NCBI RefSeq assembly: GCF_905163445.1
Contig: NC_053193.1
Coordinates: 4,154,001-4,218,000, forward strand
From: Pararge aegeria
Lineage: Eukaryota > Arthropoda > Insecta > Lepidoptera > Nymphalidae
Direction of reading: 5' to 3'
Length of the DNA stretch: 64,000 nt
In this document: positions 35,438-45,732 of the stretch, piece by piece
Numbering within the stretch: the first letter of the stretch is position 1
How the letters are laid out: the number at the start of each line of letters is the position of its first letter
Translations under genes and position numbers: made by a program
Notes under the pieces: model-generated
Seen by the model: the letters and a program-made list of their open reading frames with translations, nothing else
The model's database searches: none
What the model was told of the DNA's origin: nothing

Positions 35438-35635
35438 GACAAGTTAGCCCTTAACTACAATCTCACCTGGTGGCTGGTGGTAAGTGACGATGCAGTCTAA
35501 GATGGTAGCGGGCTAACCTGTTATACTCCTAATAGGTTTCTACACGACATCGCACCGGAACACTAAATCGCTTAGCGGTACGTCTTTGTCGGTAAGGTGG
35601 TAACTAGCCACGGCCAAAGCCTACGACCAGACAAA
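35438..35635 (-). repeat. SINE family B, inverted copy
   Basis: 'aagttagcccttaactacaatctcacctggtgg' to 'gcttagcggtacgtctttgtcggtaaggtggtaactagccacggccaaagcc'. It ends before the tRNA-like head. Confidence 0.8.
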
Positions 35636-35639
35636 ACGA

Positions 35640-38401
35640 ATACGTTTGCTACATGGATTATATTAAAAGATGTGCGATAATAGATTATAAATAAGGCTAT
35701 TAAAGACGTATGATTGATAAATAAGAAGTTTGACAGCTCAGAGCACTACCGAGCGTATATACTAAGTCTATGGTTTATACAACGTACTTAACTCACACTT
35801 TAAAACTTTCGTGCGGCAAATAAATTATGTCAGATTTTTCGGGACCCCTTTTATAGGTAATAGGAAATTTATGTACGGATGATATGTACATCTCACGTAC
35901 TACGAATTAGTGAACTCCGATAGGTGAATACTTAATACTATTCATACAGTTCAAGTAAGGAAATACGGAAGCGCGATGCAAAGTAACCGGAGCAGGTTAA
36001 TAACTTGTAACATTGACATCGGCATAACATAATAATATTATGTTGCATAATAATATATTTCCTTGATTTTTAATAAATTCTTTAATCTCTGGTTTATATA
36101 GTTCGTTCAGTAGTTTATGATTTGCGATATTACAATTTGTTGATAGCAGACATTTTACAGTTAAGTTATAAATTTATAAGGATCATTGAGAAGTAAGTTT
36201 TGGCATGAGTCAGGAAGAAGTCGTTAATTCGTTCATATCTCTTAAAAATGCAGAAAAGATGAGTACCTAAATATTTAAATTAGAAATCTACCTATGTATT
36301 TTTCTACAATTAAAACTCAAGTTGGGATTATAAGGTTAGCTTAAAGTCATACAAAAATGGGACTGTAGCTCCGGAACAGCCGCTTACAATAAGCCTAATA
36401 TGGAGGAATCTTTATTATTGATTTGTTTATCTCTTTATTTGCAAACCATTATGATAGTTAGGGAAATAATAGGGAAAATAGTAGAATTCAAAAGGCTTAT
36501 AGGCGTGGTGTAATTATAGGCATAAGAGGCTAAACACCTGTGTCTCAAGTAGATGGACACACGGCGCCACTTTGTAGGAAACTTTGTTTCTTTCATGTCC
36601 TGCGAAGTATTGCCAAGTTTATAGCCAAACGTTCTTCTTTTTCTTAGGTTGGTCGTCTGCTTTTCTGCAATTTCTTTGCTTCAATTATTACTGTAAAAAA
36701 CTTCAACCTTTTGTCACTACTGATTGGCATTTGAGCGTCGGTCTATTTTTCTTACTTGTTTCAATGAGTAAACAAACTTTTCAGTACGTTGTAGTGTTTT
36801 ATCTTAAAACATAATAAAAACAAACATTCATAAAGAAAACCTCTTTTGCACGTCTTATAAGCGAAGCGTTAAGGTGGGTATTACTGTCAGTTTACGCACA
36901 CCGAGTGATTCTCCAACTTAAAATGTCACTTTTTTATTCTTCATTGCTTTTATAAGTGAAGTTTTTATGATTTAAACTAATTAAAAAATTGCTATAAAAA
37001 GTTCTGTCTTGGACGTTCGTGTGTCTGTACCGGATCCGAACAGGATCCGGTATCTTGTGGTCACTATAACGAGCGAAACACTTCACTTATCGCGTTGGTT
37101 TTTTTTATATGCTTCAGTATTTTGAGGAATATAAGCCTATTATTTTTCACGGTATAATAGATGTAGTTTAATTATTATTTACAAATAATCTCAAATTTCT
37201 TTTAATGATTGAGATTATGAGGCGTGCACTTTTGGGATTTTCCAACTACTTATTTTATTGTTACTATTAATTTTAATGCATTTATTTTGATTCATTTTTA
37301 AAATACCTAATGAAAAAATGTTTAACATTATAAGACGGGAAAAAGGGGGGAATTAGTATTGAACAAAATAAATCTAAATAGACCAATAAAACGCGCTATT
37401 CCGAGAACTATCACCATTAAATACATTACAATGCACATTTACCCAATTAAACTGAAATATAGCTTCTTATAAGGATAACAAGCAACACGTTTTACGTAAT
37501 AAACTGACAAGATATATTATTTAACTTTGATTTTAACGGTCAATATTACCATAAGCACAGGATGTGTATGTCCAATCGAGAGTAAACTAAAAAAAACGGT
37601 TTCGGCTTCTAAACTTGATAACCTAATTGTATTTCATAAATTATTAATCATGTATTTGGCAGTAAAAACTTGGGTTTAAACTTTTTACTTGAATGCCCTA
37701 GATACGAAATATTTAGGCATTGGATTCGATAGACATATACAACATATACTATGGTGAGTAATGAGTACTACTATGATATGACCATATTTCTATCGTCCGT
37801 GAACTAAAAGTAACTTAAGGGAAAATTTTTTTGAGGAAAAACGTAAGATTCTAGTTAATTCGTTTACAAAATCTATAGACTACGTATGCTGTTGTTTTTG
37901 TCTTGGTCTCGTGAACATAATTCCCGGGTATTTTTTTGAGCATAAAAGTGTCAATGTCCATTAAAATGTACCAAGGCTATATTTTTTAAATTTCATAATA
38001 ATTGCTACAGTGATTGAACCAAACATAGGTAAAAAAACGGACTAAGTGACCAACGATTTATAATATTAGCGTGAATGCAAACTGAACGAAACTGACAGTT
38101 ATAAAGGTAGAGCCCCCAAGTGAGATTTTGTAGGTCAGATCGTCCGCAACTATTTTGTGATTTTTTTTTATAGGACCCTCTGTCATCGATACTAAATCAA
38201 ATTTTTTTTTCATTTTTGTCTGTCTGTCTGTCTGTATCTAGACCGTCATACATTTTTTAAGACAGTTCATACATTCAGCCTACCCTTGCCCTCCCCCGCC
38301 CCCTCTGGGTACGCCCATGCACTAAACAATAAAGAAAAAATGTAGTTATTAATTTTTTTAAAAACTCCTTAGGATGTGAATTTTAGACCGGTAACTATAT
38401 T
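35640..38401. other. 2.8 kb AT-rich stretch, no host exon recognised
   Basis: No exon-like frame or SINE copy. A hairpin 'accggatcc..ggatccggt' lies at about 37029-37051. The DIRS element begins at the right edge. Confidence 0.45.
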
Positions 38402-38445
38402 TATTGATGATTAAATGAGCTTACCTGTAAGTGAAATTCAATCAT

Positions 38446-38648
38446 AATTATACGAAAGTGCCTTGTCCGAAGGGGATTAGTTAACCTAACTTATATATAT
38501 TTATATAGATGTAGTCTCACATTTGAGGCGCCACCACTGAACACTATTTTGAGAAAACATTTCATAAATGTAGGGTAGATATTTCTTAATTTTCTTTGTG
38601 GGTAGGACGTACTTTTGCTCGTCGGTCCCCAATTGGGAGAGCTCATTC
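38446..38648 (+). repeat. DIRS terminal inverted repeat (element 3' end)
   Basis: About 203 bp, matching the complement of 43373-43574 almost perfectly from 'gattagttaacctaacttatat' to 'ccaattgggagagctcattc'. Differences concentrate at the outer end ('gtccgaagggg' here versus 'gtcctcgtgg' in the other copy). An outer extension, 38402-38445, is absent from the other repeat but is represented in the internal complementary region. Confidence 0.95.
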
Positions 38649-38710
38649 CTTTTAGAGTTATGTAATAATATTTTCGGAACATCTCTAGGGTATCATGGGT
38701 GGGAGGGAAT

Positions 38711-38855
38711 AACTAATCCCCTTCGGACAAGGCACTTTCGTATAATTATGATTGAATTTCACTTACAGGTAAGCTCATTTAATCATCAATTATACATCAG
38801 TGCCTTGTCCTCGTGGATTAGTTAACCTAACTTATATATATTTATATAGATGTAG
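38711..38855 (+). repeat. DIRS internal complementary region (ICR)
   Basis: The first half (38711-38788) is the exact complement of the element's outer left end in the window (about 38404-38482), including its unique 45-bp extension. The second half (about 38786-38855) matches the complement of the opposite end (about 43505-43574), including its own variant 'cctcgtgg'. The ICR therefore encodes both termini joined head to tail. That is the template needed to complete ends and circularise the cDNA in the DIRS replication model. Confidence 0.93.
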
Positions 38856-39183
38856 ACTTTTGGAGCTAGTTCCGAAAATATTTACTTACAATGAGGCTAG
38901 GTTAATGTTGTACTTAACCAGCTTCCATAAGTTACTTATGTAGGTAATACAAGGAAAAAAAAATTAAACTTGACTGTATTTATGATAATAAAATTTTAAT
39001 AATTTTTAGTTCCTCTTATAATAATTTTATCATTATGAATAAACCTTATTATTAAAAAAAAAAAGGTTCAACAATGAATCAATAGCTAGTTAATCACCTG
39101 TATTTTCTTGAAAATAAAGTTTTTCTTATGTTAATTACCTTTATTGAAAAAAAAATTAAGTATTAACGCCTGTAATATTGCAA

Positions 39184-40185
39184 TCAATCTATAATTATTG
39201 CTCTGGCTAGAGAGTTACATTCCTGATTTGAAATTGTACCTTTATTATAATATTTCCAAAACGTATTGGAATTTTGACTCCACCCAGCAGTTTTGCGAAT
39301 TAGCTCAATACTAATTCCTGAACTATAAGCCTTTGAAGTAGACGCATGTCTAGTACTGTGGGCGGAGAAGATAGAAACATCGATACCAGCATCTCTTAGT
39401 GTGGTTTTGATCCAGCGACTTAATGTCTGGGTTGAGACAATCTTTAAAGGCTTCTTGAAACTTATAAATAAGTAATCCTGACTCCGCAAAGCTGCTGTTT
39501 TACTAAGGTAAGAAATAAGTGTGTGAGCAGGACACACAGCTGGCTTTTCTGGGAAAAAAGGTAAGTCTAATGCAGGTTGGTTTGAGCCTGGCCTAGATGA
39601 CTTAATTAAATCTGGAATCTTAATAATTATTTTTGATGATGAAATTTCAATGTTGTTTACTATAATTTTTGATAATGTTTGTACCCGATGTGTTGTTGTA
39701 AGAGCTAACAATGTAACACATTTATATGACAGTTTCTTCAGAGATAAACTTTCATTAGGGTAATTTTTTGCTAAATAATCTAGAACTCTAGAAGTATCCC
39801 AGGTCACGTTGTATCTGGGAAGAGGAGGTCTTAATCTAAAGACGCCCTTGAAAAATCTTTCTATCCTATTATCTCTAGTTATATTTGAATCTAATATAAG
39901 TGATAACGCTGCTCTGCAGCTATTTAGGGTGCCATATTGACTTCCACTATTAAATAATGAAGTCAAAAAATTTAATACTTCTGGGACTGAAGCTTCAAAC
40001 ATATTAATTGAATACCTGGTACAGTGAACAAACCATTTCTTTATGGAAACGTCATACTGTTTGATGGAACTTTCTGCCAGAGATGCAAGCATTATGTTTA
40101 CTGTTGCTAATGGGACGTCTCGTCGTAGTAACGACCGCCGTATAATATCCCGGCAATCAGGGTAAGGTTTTTCTGTACGTTCCAT
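39184..40185 (-). CDS. DIRS ORF3: tyrosine recombinase
   Basis: A 333-residue protein with a true ATG start at 40185. It belongs to the tyrosine recombinase (phage integrase-like) family and would insert the circular cDNA by site-specific recombination. Catalytic residues are in place: box I Arg at about R167 (in 'THRVQTLSK'), the box II 'HSTRH' (about H276 and R279), Trp302 in the position often held by His or Trp, and the nucleophile Tyr at about 312-313 ('WKYY'). Residues 1-120 form the usual N-terminal DNA-binding (SAM-like) portion. The ORF is intact and its start overlaps the end of ORF2 by 79 bp in another frame, typical of DIRS. The host genome has no use for it; it is a selfish-element gene. 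Confidence 0.95.
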   Translation of the reverse strand: MERTEKPYPDCRDIIRRSLLRRDVPLATVNIMLASLAESSIKQYDVSIKKWFVHCTRYSINMFEASVPEVLNFLTSLFNSGSQYGTLNSCRAALSLILDSNITRDNRIERFFKGVFRLRPPLPRYNVTWDTSRVLDYLAKNYPNESLSLKKLSYKCVTLLALTTTHRVQTLSKIIVNNIEISSSKIIIKIPDLIKSSRPGSNQPALDLPFFPEKPAVCPAHTLISYLSKTAALRSQDYLFISFKKPLKIVSTQTLSRWIKTTLRDAGIDVSIFSAHSTRHASTSKAYSSGISIELIRKTAGWSQNSNTFWKYYNKGTISNQECNSLARAIIID

Positions 40186-41681
40186 CTGCTAACAAGAGAT
40201 ATTTTTATATTTTCATGCGGTTTTAAAATTAATAAATTAGATATTAACAGTGATTGAAACAGGGGATACCAAGGTTGAGTCGGCCATCTAGGCACGACTA
40301 CAATTCCCCTGGCTCTGTCAGTAATAATTTTTTGAAGACATCTTAGTATTATTGAAAAGGGTGGAAAAGCATAGAAATAGAATTCAGACCACTTCATTGT
40401 GAAGGCATTAATTTGGAAGGCATCAGGATCCCTATGCCAAGATACGAATCGATTACACTTTTTATTAACGCGAGTCGCGAAAAGATCAATGTTAGGTTGA
40501 CCGAAGGCATTGGTAATTTGATTAAATGCGGAATCACTGAGTTCCCACTCAATATCTGGGTGGGTACGCCTTGATTCAGCATCAGCAATTGTATTGTCAG
40601 ACGAACGTACATAATAGGCAAATATATAAACGTTGCGTAACTCGCACCATTGCCAAATATCTTTAGTTAACCTCGTTAGATGTGGGTATTGAATTCCCCC
40701 CATACGGTTAATGTAACTGATGGCAGTCGTGTTATCGATTCGTAATAGGATCTCACAATGTTGCAAATTGGCAGCAAAAATTTTAAGTGCGAAGAATGCC
40801 GCAAGTAGCTCCAGATAGTTAATATGTTGATTTCGTTCCTGTTCGGACCACTGCCCACTAGTTGATTCAGACCCGCACGCCGCACCCCATCCCGTAGTTG
40901 AGGCGTCAGAGTATATCTCTATTAAGTAATCTTCGCTTCTTATCTTGCGCACAGAACTGCCAAGATTTCTTAACCACCACGAAAAATCGCTATATAAAGA
41001 CTCTGAAATATGGATAATCTTATTGTAATCTTTATGTCCTTGTAGTTTTAAGTATTTAAATCGCTCAAATTGTTTCGTGTATAGCCAGCCATATTCAATG
41101 GCTGGGCAGGCAGAGACCAATAAACCTATAATCCTTGCAAATGTTTTAATCTTACATTGGTGTAAATTCATAATCCTAAGTAGTTCTGTGCGAATACGTG
41201 TCCTCTTCTCCTTAGGTAAACAAATTTGTAATTTATGTGAATCAATTATAAATCCAAGAAATCTACAAGAAAAGGATGGAGTCAGATTACTTTTATCGTA
41301 ATTTACTATGAATCCTAACGCAGTTAAAAGTTTAATAGTCATAGTTATATATTTAGTACATTCATTAAAAGACCGGCCCATTAATAATAAATCGTCGAGA
41401 TAAATAGTTGATATGTAACCAGCCAAACGTAATAATTGCACAACGGGTTTCATTATTTTTGTAAATATGTATGGGGCTGTATTAAGACCGAACGGTAGGA
41501 CATTAAATTCATATATCCTTCCCTCAAACAAGAAACGAAGGTATTTTCTCGAATAAGGATGAATTTTTAATAAAAAATATGCATCCTTTAAATCAACTGT
41601 GGCCATGAATGTATCTATTGTTATTAATTTTATAACGGTTCTTAAATCTTCCAATTTAAAATGATGCGTTTTATGTATCTA
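40107..41681 (-). pseudogene. DIRS ORF2, main part: RT, RNase H, methyltransferase-like
   Basis: An open frame of about 515-520 codons lacking its own ATG; the first 30 or so codons of the real RT lie upstream in another frame. Counted from 41654, it begins inside the RT ('ATVDLKDAYF', the first catalytic Asp motif). The polymerase box 'YLDD' is at about residues 85-88. The RNase H catalytic set follows: D250 ('IYSDAS'), E282 ('YLELLAAF'), D307 ('RIDNTTA') and D358 ('DNTIADAESRR'). Residues 388-455 ('IDLFATRVNKKCNRF', 'YAFPPFSIILRCL') match the DIRS-specific Dam-like methyltransferase region, although the canonical (D/N)PP(Y/F) box reads FPPF. A missing base at about 41669-41673, followed upstream by an in-frame stop (41679-41681), separates it from the N-terminal part. 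I call it a pseudogene because of that lesion; all catalytic residues remain. Confidence 0.9.
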
Positions 41682-42090
41682 TTCAAGCTCTTTAAGTTTA
41701 AAATAAGGCGATTTTTACCGTTAGGTTTAGGTATTAGGAATATACTCGATAAATATTGTGTTGCGCACGGTTCACATTGTGTTACCGCCCCAGATATAAG
41801 AAGGCTGCTAATTGCCGCGCTGTACGCAGCCCTTTCTGTAGCCGTGTATTTAGGAGTGATGGGAAGTACTTTCTGTGTAACCTTCTGTGTAAAGGTTAAC
41901 TTATAACCTGTAATCCTAGAGAGAACAGACTGATCATCGGTTATTAGTGCCCATTGTTGGGCAAATAAGGAAAGGCGACCAGCGAATTTTACCTCGTTTA
42001 AAATCGGCGCGTGTTCCGTTGCTGATGCTGCTGCTGCTGCTGCCGCGACCCTTTCGATGAGTAGTCGGGCTTCTGCGCGTGAACAGGCGG
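41643..42090 (-). pseudogene. DIRS ORF2, N-terminal part (shifted frame)
   Basis: The frame one base away from the main ORF2 frame is open from inside ORF1 to about 41643. It shows the conserved DIRS ORF2 beginning: 'ILNEVKFAGRLSLFAQQW', then 'LSSIFLIPKPNGKNRLIL' (RT fingers with the basic NGK-R motif). It overlaps the 3' end of ORF1 in the -1 frame, with no clear ATG near the overlap. Translation may therefore depend on frameshifting or reinitiation. The upstream limit (42090) is approximate. Confidence 0.8.
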
Positions 42091-42947
42091 GCGGCTCCTG
42101 GTTTGGGCCGGCTGCCTGCGCACCGGCGGAGCTTTCCAGTTTAAACCTCTTGAGGTTGACGGTTGAGGTTGTGTTTTTCTCTTAATTACTGTTTTACTGT
42201 TAACGTCTTGAACCCTTATTTCTGTTCCCGACTTCGAGACTATCTTAGCAGTCTTTAAAGTCTCAGCTACATTTTTACCAAAAATATACTTATCTATTTT
42301 TGTTTGTGAAAGATGATCATTCACTTCTTTTTTGAGGCATGACGAGATAAAATATCTTCTTTTCATTGAGTCCGTGTATTGAATATCGCAAAGCATCCTT
42401 AATCCTTCCATAATGTCCTTTATTATTTTGCTATCTGCCTGATTTTGTATTTGTAAGTCCATTACTTGAGCGAAACAAGAAATGGCTGAAGCGATTTGTT
42501 TTTGTCTAGCTTCCATACCCTTATCGCGTTTTAACACGTGTTCCGTCAAGGCGGCCTTGATTTCAAGATTGAGTAACGGTGCCGCGATTTGCTTGCAGTT
42601 GCTAGGAATGAAATATTTTTTGTTTCGAAACAATTCCTTGCGCGCTTCCTTATCAAGACCTGTAGTGGCTATATGGATTAAGCGGTCGGCTAACGCCTTA
42701 CGAATTTCTGAACTATATTCGGAAATGGATGTTGGGTCTTGTCCCAAAATTTCTATGATCTCATCGGGCAGGTTCTCATTTTCCAGCGTAGGTACTTCTA
42801 CGGGTTCCGGTACCTCATTAATAATTGCAACATCATCAGACGTTATAGGTACCTCAGGATGCGGTATGTCCATCTCCGCATTTTCCGTCGTAATTTCAAC
42901 TTCTTCTATTGGACTGGGTGGCCTTGAGCAAACCACAATTTCCTCGC
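41998..42947 (-). CDS. DIRS ORF1 (gag-like), exon 2
   Basis: Encodes most of a gag-like protein of 362 residues when joined to exon 1. It begins after an acceptor 'ctttcag|gcgagg' (42948 is the last intron base) and reads on in phase from exon 1. An acidic N-terminal stretch (about residues 48-110) is followed by a helical middle ('RLIHIATTGLDKEARKELF', 'LKKEVNDHLSQTKIDKYIFG'), then a basic Pro/Arg-rich and poly-Gln C-terminus encoded by a CAG run near 42020-42045, ending in TAA at 41998. DIRS ORF1 proteins are poorly conserved in sequence; the role (cDNA/RNA packaging) is inferred from position. There is no CCHC zinc knuckle. Confidence 0.85.
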
Positions 42948-43173
42948 CTGAAAGCGGGTAATTTTATCTTTACAATTCCATCGAATTGTGCGGTCTTATA
43001 ATTATTAAGAGTATGCATCAATTCCTTTGAAAAGATCGTACTCTAATGACTTTTGAACCATGAAAGGCTCCTGTGAGCCTATCGATGTTCATATCAAATG
43101 CTCTGTTGAGCGATATATATCATGATTTGGGTAAATAAATCCCAATTCTAATGTGAATTGTATAAAATCTTAC

Positions 43174-43312
43174 CTTTATTATATTGTAGTATAAGGGACT
43201 CCGATGATGACGAAGAGGTCGACGATTCTCTACGTGTACGTAATACGTCCAATTTTCTTATTTTATAATTAATATAATCGACCTCACTGTCCTTAAACTT
43301 CCTTTTAGGCAT
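43174..43312 (-). CDS. DIRS ORF1 (gag-like), exon 1
   Basis: ATG at 43312, 46 codons plus one base, starting 'MPKRKFKDSEVDYINYKIRK' with a basic then Ser-rich character ('SSTSSSSSES'). It ends at a strong donor: 'aataaag|gtaag' with the intron starting at 43173. Without splicing the frame hits a stop in the intron. With splicing (intron 42948-43173, 226 bp) the 139 + 950 bp total is an exact multiple of three and remains open. I therefore choose this start over the GTG at 42936 inside exon 2. Confidence 0.8.
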
Positions 43313-43372
43313 TTTTTCGATAAATTTACGTGTAATATTTGAGAAGTGTTAGTGGTTGAGCACTAAAAACGT

Positions 43373-43574
43373 GAATGAGCTCTCCCAATTGGGGACCGAC
43401 GAGCAAAAGTACGTCCTACCCACAAAGAAAATTAAGAAATATCTACCCTACATTTATGAAATGTTTTCTCAAAATAGTGTTCAGTGGTGGCGCCTCAAAT
43501 GTGAGACTACATCTATATAAATATATATAAGTTAGGTTAACTAATCCACGAGGACAAGGCACTGATGTATAATT
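43373..43574 (-). repeat. DIRS terminal inverted repeat (element 5' end)
   Basis: Inverted partner of 38446-38648. It lies 60 bp upstream of the ORF1 ATG, so it probably carries the element's promoter (inference). Confidence 0.95.
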
Positions 43575-43640
43575 ATTGATCGAAGATAGAAAAGTTTTGT
43601 TTCATTTTCTTTTTCTAAGATCAAAAGTTGACTGTGAAAT

Positions 43641-43676
43641 CCAGTAGCTCAAGCTATAATAAGCTTGAGCTACTGG
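43641..43676. repeat. Perfect 15-bp-arm hairpin beside the DIRS end
   Basis: 'ccagtagctcaagct' and 'agcttgagctactgg' are exact complements around a 6-base loop 'ataata'. It lies about 60 bp outside the element terminus. Confidence 0.85.
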
Positions 43677-44027
43677 AAAGCTGCTGGAAAAAAAACTCAC
43701 GTGACAAGTCGATAGTTAATTTTACGAATTTATAGTCACACATTACGGAACACTGCGTAACGGTGGGTAGGTATAATGAATGCGTCTTAGAAGTCAGAAG
43801 GCCGTTCTTATGTTAATTAGGTACAGATATATTAAGATATCATTAATAACAGAAAGAGGCGTATTTATAACTGTTCCAATTCATTAAATCGGTTTTCAAT
43901 CATCTATACAAATAAATAAAATTGTATTAATGTCCGTCTTTGATTTGGAAACAACTGGCACTAATTAAGATTTTTATTTGATTAAGAACATAGCATAGAT
44001 TCATTATACATTATATGAACTTTATTT

Positions 44028-44170
44028 TTTGTTCCTCTACAAGTTAGCTATTGACTGCAACCTCACCTGCTAGTAAGCAATGATGCAGTCTAAGATGGTA
44101 ACGGGCTAACCTGTTAGGGGTATGGCAGTTAGGTATATTACAAAACCCCTTATCGATTTCTATGCGATAT
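44028..44170 (-). repeat. SINE family B fragment, inverted
   Basis: 'tacaagttagctattgactgcaacctcacctgctagtaagcaatgatgcagtctaagatggtaacgggctaacctgttaggggtatggcag'. Confidence 0.8.
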
Positions 44171-45423
44171 CAATTTTATAAATTTAAAATGCATAATATA
44201 ATCAATTTTATAAATTTAAAACACTAATAAAAATTAAAACAAAAAAATAAATCCATGCCCTATCGTACCGGAACGAAAGATAATTAGAACATAGTACGTT
44301 TCGCACGCACATTCTGTCTGCCTGTTTGAATTGGCTAATTTTTGCGACTGCAGACCGATTTAGATAGAACTTTTAGAAGGAGGTTCAAATTGTAGTAAAT
44401 TATGTTAATTAAAGCATTGAACAGAGCGAAGTCCTTTTGTAATTGCCGTCCGCTAAGTAAGACAAACTTATGCCTTCTTTATCAGTCTTTTAGCGACTGA
44501 TCTGAGACCGCGATCTCCAGAGAGTCTCAGGTTCAAATCTTGTCAATAAATAAATGAATTACCATGATTAATGGTTAACTTTAGTATCTTTGGTCTGGGG
44601 AAAAAAACCAGAATATTTTCGTAGTTAATCAGCATTTCTTAAATTTAGTTCAACGGGTATTTTGGGATTTGTCGATATTTCGACCCAGTTCCATGGATTG
44701 TTATCACGATTGGCGTGACGAGATTTCAATTTGGGTGTGAATGAATATATGAATACACTTTTATTGTACACCAAAGAAAAAAAAAGTAGTTACAAAGATA
44801 TAAATACATATGAAGAGAGTACAATTTGGTGTGACTACCCTACTACTAGAAATACTACTAGAAATATCGACAATTCCCAAAATATTATCTTGGTATGTAC
44901 CCGTTGAACTATATTGAAGAAAACCCAAAAGTTAAAACATACTTTAAATCCAATTCTCCGAAATAGTTAGAATACAGCTCTACAAGTAGATAGGCGTTAA
45001 ATGGAATGTAAGTTTTCCTAATAAGTTAAATATAACTTATGAAACATTAGAGAACCATTTCTTAGTATAAGTTGCGTTACTTAAGAATCAAGTTAAAATC
45101 AATAATTTAATAAGGTTCCAAGGCTGACAAGATAGTTTTCAATATTAAATTTATTCAATCTCAACACTACAGCTTATGAAGGTGTAATATAGTGTCGTAG
45201 CATTGGTTTTCGGTGCTTGGTGCAAAGTCAAAATTTAGGCCCCAAGATTTTACAACCTCTTTATTCATTAGTTAATCAGGATGGCATAACTTTATACATC
45301 GACTAGAGATCCCGCGCGACTTCGTCGGCGTATAAGTAGAACTTAAAATTTACATATGCTTTCGTGGACTTCTTTTTAGATTTGTAAATGTTGCTAAACT
45401 AATATCTATTTCTTGTTTTGCAG
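44171..45423. other. Intronic/upstream AT-rich stretch; no further exon found
   Basis: Includes an inverted LINE tail-like piece (44740-44815, 'cttttattgtacacc') and a family G start at about 45300 ('cccgcgcgacttcgtcggcgtataag'). I looked here for the preceding exon of the chitinase-like gene and did not find a convincing one. Confidence 0.4.
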
Positions 45424-45732
45424 AGTCTCCCTGATCTCCTGAAGTCAAAACACGTCCAAGGTCTTGAAATCCACGATGCACACAAATCCTTCAACAAGTC
45501 CCAAGTTCTGGAGACCGTGGCTGCAGCTCGGGAGGCAATCAGCTCATCGGGCGGCGGACCTCTGTTCCTGGCATTACCAGCTCATCCTGAACTCTTGGCG
45601 AAGTATTATGATCTCAGAGCGTTGATGAAGAAAGTCGATCTCTTGATGGTCCAAACACATGCGTTAGGAATGGTGAAGAAGATGACTTATCATCCCAGTC
45701 GACTGAGTGGATTATGGGATATGATGAACACT
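45424..45732 (+). CDS. Chitinase-like protein, first visible exon (GH18 middle)
   Basis: 103 codons, phase 0 at both ends, between acceptor 'cttgttttgcag' and donor 'act|gtaagt'. It encodes the GH18 barrel from strand beta-4 on. The position of the catalytic DxxDxDxE motif (45457-45480) reads Q-G-L-E-I-H-D-A, so the acid/base Glu is Ala and the supporting Asp residues are Gln, Glu and His. Hydrolysis should be impossible. Later segments fit the family: 'GGGPLFLALPAHPELLAKYY' (beta-5 region) and 'DLLMVQTHALG' in place of the usual 'M(S/T)YD' beta-6 motif. The start lies mid-domain, so exons encoding the signal peptide and beta-1 to beta-3 are upstream and were not located. Confidence 0.85.

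Larger units (their letters stand above)
38402..43580 (-). mobile_element. DIRS-like tyrosine-recombinase retrotransposon
   Basis: An about 5.18-kb element read right to left. In element order it holds a left inverted repeat (43574 to 43373), a gag-like ORF1 in two exons, an RT/RNase H/methyltransferase-like ORF2, a tyrosine recombinase ORF3 overlapping ORF2 by 79 bp, an internal complementary region (38855 to 38711) and a right inverted repeat (38648 to 38446) with an extra about 45-bp outer extension. This order, the absence of an integrase/LTR design and the ICR are diagnostic of DIRS elements. No target duplication is visible; only a short 'ttattgat' is shared at both ends, as expected for recombinase-mediated insertion. 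The only disabling lesion I see is one frameshift in ORF2. It lies upstream of the visible exons of the chitinase-like gene, so whether it sits inside that gene's 5' intron is unknown. Confidence 0.95.

Noticed and set aside
39184..40185. Horizontal transfer of a phage integrase
   Set aside because: The recombinase sits in a complete DIRS architecture with RT and RNase H, so it is a retrotransposon gene.
42482..42961. Plus-strand open frame of 159 codons
   Set aside because: It is the antisense of the DIRS gag-like ORF1, which is supported by a splice pair, element position and composition.
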